NCBI GenBank assembly: GCA_002731875.1
Contig: PCCY01000022.1
Coordinates: 61,005 to 125,004 of the forward strand
DNA length: 64,000 nt
Source: Roseobacter sp.
GTDB lineage: Bacteria > Pseudomonadota > Alphaproteobacteria > Rhodobacterales > Rhodobacteraceae
Reading direction: 5' to 3'
Below the pieces are notes generated by a model that searched no databases, was not told the origin of the DNA, and saw only the letters and a program-made list of their open reading frames with translations. Below, in pieces: positions 62,167 through 64,000 of the stretch; the stretch's first letter is position 1, and each line of letters begins with the position of its first letter. The position numbers and the translations under genes were made by a program.

Positions 62167-63588
62167 ATGATCCATCCCATTCTCCTCTGCGGTGGTTCCG
62201 GTACACGTCTGTGGCCGCTGTCGCGCAAATCCTATCCCAAGCAGTTCGCCAAACTTATGGGGGATGAAAGTCTGTTCCAAGCCTCTGCCCGCCGCCTGTC
62301 CGGTGACGGGTTTGCGGCCCCGGTCGTGGTCACGGGCGATTCGTTTCGCTTTATTGTGACAGAGCAATTGGCGCAAATTGAACTGGCCGCCCAGGGGATC
62401 CTAATTGAACCCGAGGGACGCAATACCGCGCCGGCGATCCTTGCCGCTGCGATGTGGGTCGCCAAATCCGATCCGCAGGCACTGATGCTCGTGGCACCCT
62501 CGGATCATGTCATTCCCGATACCGACGCGTTTGCGCAGACTGTTCAAGCCGCCGTGCCGCGTGCACAAGCAGGCGATCTGGTGACCTTTGGCATCACACC
62601 GACGCGCGCCGAAACGGGATATGGCTACCTGGAACTCGCTGCAGATGCCGATGCGGGCGCGAAGACGCCCCAAACGCTGGCGCGGTTTGTTGAAAAACCT
62701 GATGCCAGCCGCGCCGCGGATATGCTCGTTGCAGGAAATTTTCTTTGGAATGCCGGAATTTTCCTGTTCACGGCCCAAGCGATCATCGCTGCCTACCAGA
62801 CCCATGTGCCTAATCTGATCGATGCCGTGACCGCCGCGTTGGGCGGGGCAAATTCCGACCTTGGCTTTACCCGGCTGGATGCAGCGGCATGGGAAAAAGC
62901 GGATGATATTTCCGTCGATTATGCGATCATGGAAAAGGCCGACAATCTGGCCGTGATGCCGTTTGGCGCGGGATGGTCCGATCTGGGCGGGTGGGACGCG
63001 GTGTGGCTGGAAACCGGCCCCGATGCACAAGGTAACGTATGCTCTGACAACGCCACAGCAATCGATTGCGCCGATACCTTGCTGCGGTCAGAGACCGAAG
63101 GAGTGCAGCTGGTCGGAATCGGGCTTGATAACATCATCGCTATCGCGATGGGCGACGCTGTCTTGGTCGCTGACAAATCCCAAGCGCAACGCGTCAAAGA
63201 AGCTGTCGATGCTCTCAAGGCACGCGGTGCCTCGCAAGCGGTTCAACTGCCTCGGGATTATCGCCCGTGGGGCTGGTATGAAAGCTTGGTCATCGGCGCA
63301 CGGTTTCAGGTGAAACGGATCGTGGTGAACCCTGGTGCGGCGCTGAGCTTGCAAAGCCATCACCACCGGTCGGAACATTGGATCGTGGTCGAAGGCACCG
63401 CGAAAGTTACCGTGGATGATGAAGTAAAGCTCGTCGGTGAAAATCAGTCCGTCTATATCCCGCTTGGGGCTATTCACCGGATGGAAAACCCCGGAAAAGT
63501 TCCCATGGTCTTGATCGAAGTGCAGACCGGCAGCTATTTTGGTGAGGATGATATCATCAGGTATGAAGATATTTACGCCCGCAGGTAG
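62167..63588 (+). CDS. manC: Mannose-1-phosphate guanylyltransferase/mannose-6-phosphate isomerase
   Basis: 473 residues, the bifunctional class II size. The guanylyltransferase half begins ILLCGGSGTRLWPLSRKSYPKQF (pyrophosphorylase signature) and has FVEKPDASRAADM near 175. The isomerase half is a cupin near 370-460 with LQSHHHRSEHWIVVEGTAKVTVDD and GAIHRMENPGKVPMVLIEVQ, carrying the metal His ligands. With the phosphomannomutase it provides GDP-mannose from fructose-6-phosphate. Last gene of the operon; two hairpins follow. Confidence 0.95.
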   Translation: MIHPILLCGGSGTRLWPLSRKSYPKQFAKLMGDESLFQASARRLSGDGFAAPVVVTGDSFRFIVTEQLAQIELAAQGILIEPEGRNTAPAILAAAMWVAKSDPQALMLVAPSDHVIPDTDAFAQTVQAAVPRAQAGDLVTFGITPTRAETGYGYLELAADADAGAKTPQTLARFVEKPDASRAADMLVAGNFLWNAGIFLFTAQAIIAAYQTHVPNLIDAVTAALGGANSDLGFTRLDAAAWEKADDISVDYAIMEKADNLAVMPFGAGWSDLGGWDAVWLETGPDAQGNVCSDNATAIDCADTLLRSETEGVQLVGIGLDNIIAIAMGDAVLVADKSQAQRVKEAVDALKARGASQAVQLPRDYRPWGWYESLVIGARFQVKRIVVNPGAALSLQSHHHRSEHWIVVEGTAKVTVDDEVKLVGENQSVYIPLGAIHRMENPGKVPMVLIEVQTGSYFGEDDIIRYEDIYARR

Positions 63589-63603
63589 AAACCTCTGATC
63601 AAA

Positions 63604-63694
63604 GGCGCTGCGATACCGCAGCGTCAATGCCAAGTTTACCTGTTGGTGCAATGGCTTGTGGACGCGCTTCACGCACCCCCACCTAACGGTGGGG
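63604..63694 (+). terminator. Two hairpins after manC
   Basis: CGCTGCG (63606-63612) with CGCAGCG (63617-63623), and CCCCACC (63677-63683) with GGTGGGG (63688-63694); both have 4-base loops. Neither has a T run. They are candidates for the end of the GDP-fucose operon. Confidence 0.45.
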
Positions 63695-63708
63695 AATATC
63701 GCCAATTT

Positions 63709-63900
63709 TTAACCTGCGATGTCAGCCTGATTGTCTGCAAGGCGTGAATGCCACGCGGTGTGTGTGTCCTTCCAGATGTCTGGAAGGTCACTTACGCATT
63801 CGTGTACCCTGCTCATGTCCCCGTTTTTACAGCCCGCCTCAATGTCTCTGAGCTGCGAGTGTAGACGTACCGCGCCAAACATCCCAGAAACCCCTGCCAT
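63709..63900 (-). pseudogene. Hpt-domain remnant
   Basis: 63 residues from ATG 63900: AGVSGMFGAVRLHSQLRDIE, CKNGDMSRVHECVSDL and a last helix. AGVSGMFGA is the stretch that directly follows the phosphorylated His of histidine phosphotransfer domains (HxxAGxSGMFG). In the same frame a His codon precedes the ATG (GHMAG), but a TAA lies 16 codons further up (63949-63951), and the intervening residues do not look like an Hpt helix. The N-terminal half of a normal 100-120-residue Hpt is therefore missing. It may be a broken gene, or a short protein without the His; both are uncertain. Confidence 0.4.
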
Positions 63901-64000
63901 ATGACCTGAGCCCCAAGTTCCCTCCAGCTTTGGGCGGAGTCCTTGGAGTTAAATCTTTGGCGTTAAGCCGCCATCTTGTCCATTGTCTTTCTCTGCAAAA

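Noticed and set aside
63963..64000. C-terminal end of a minus-strand gene (peptide ending KTMDKMAA)
   Set aside because: Only about 12 codons are visible before the window ends, too few to support a gene.

Overview
The window reads as a chromosomal stretch of an alphaproteobacterium of the Roseobacter group (Rhodobacteraceae). This is inferred from the protein families, not from a database match: a MipZ division-plane ATPase, a Cys-free ribosomal protein L31, an aerobic benzoyl-CoA (box) cluster under BoxR, two TRAP transporters, a Yej-type peptide ABC transporter, a membrane-anchored cytochrome c, a small bacterial SRP RNA and a monomeric NADP-isocitrate dehydrogenase. No insertion sequence, prophage, CRISPR array or rRNA gene was seen.

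Layout. 1-2.1 kb: 3' end of purC, rplS, rpmE, mipZ. 2.1-9.1 kb: a DMT exporter and a MarR regulator divergent from a homogentisate operon (hmgA, fahA, an MBL-fold protein, an FAD aromatic hydroxylase and a 64-residue DUF2783-like protein). 9.3-11 kb: an orphan Tat-exported peptide-type binding protein. 11-24.1 kb, all on the minus strand: a benzoate catabolic region (TRAP DctPQM, benzoate-CoA ligase, alpha/beta hydrolase, DUF309 protein, boxC, boxB, boxA, thioesterase, boxR, and a degenerate 3-hydroxyacyl-CoA dehydrogenase-like protein). A CAU-anticodon tRNA follows at 24.7 kb.

24.8-33.4 kb: haem genes (hemE divergent from hemC; hemF at the end of a clpS, rsmC-like, SDR, hemF operon), a secreted FAS1 protein, a HAD phosphatase and a D-Ala-D-Ala carboxypeptidase. 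33.4-39.4 kb: yejA, yejB, yejE, a 100-residue membrane protein, yejF. 39.6-50.4 kb: housekeeping genes (cytochrome c, pheA, nudC, a cpdB-like phosphoesterase, SRP RNA, a zinc peptidase, dnaX-ybaB-recR, an L-3-hydroxyacyl-CoA dehydrogenase family gene and a histidine phosphatase). 50.4-55.9 kb: a TetR regulator divergent from a TRAP-cyclase operon, and a convergent class II aldolase. 56-58.2 kb: icd. 58.4-63.6 kb: phosphomannomutase, gmd, fcl and a bifunctional manC, which together suffice to make GDP-L-fucose from fructose-6-phosphate. The end holds what looks like a remnant of an Hpt domain.

The points most worth a second look are: a candidate BoxR operator shared by three box promoters; a degenerate dehydrogenase translationally coupled to boxR; a two-component hydroxylase hypothesis for the homogentisate operon together with an MBL protein missing half its metal site; an SDR lacking its catalytic Lys in the hemF operon; and a nine-C tract in dnaX that could produce a short gamma-like subunit.
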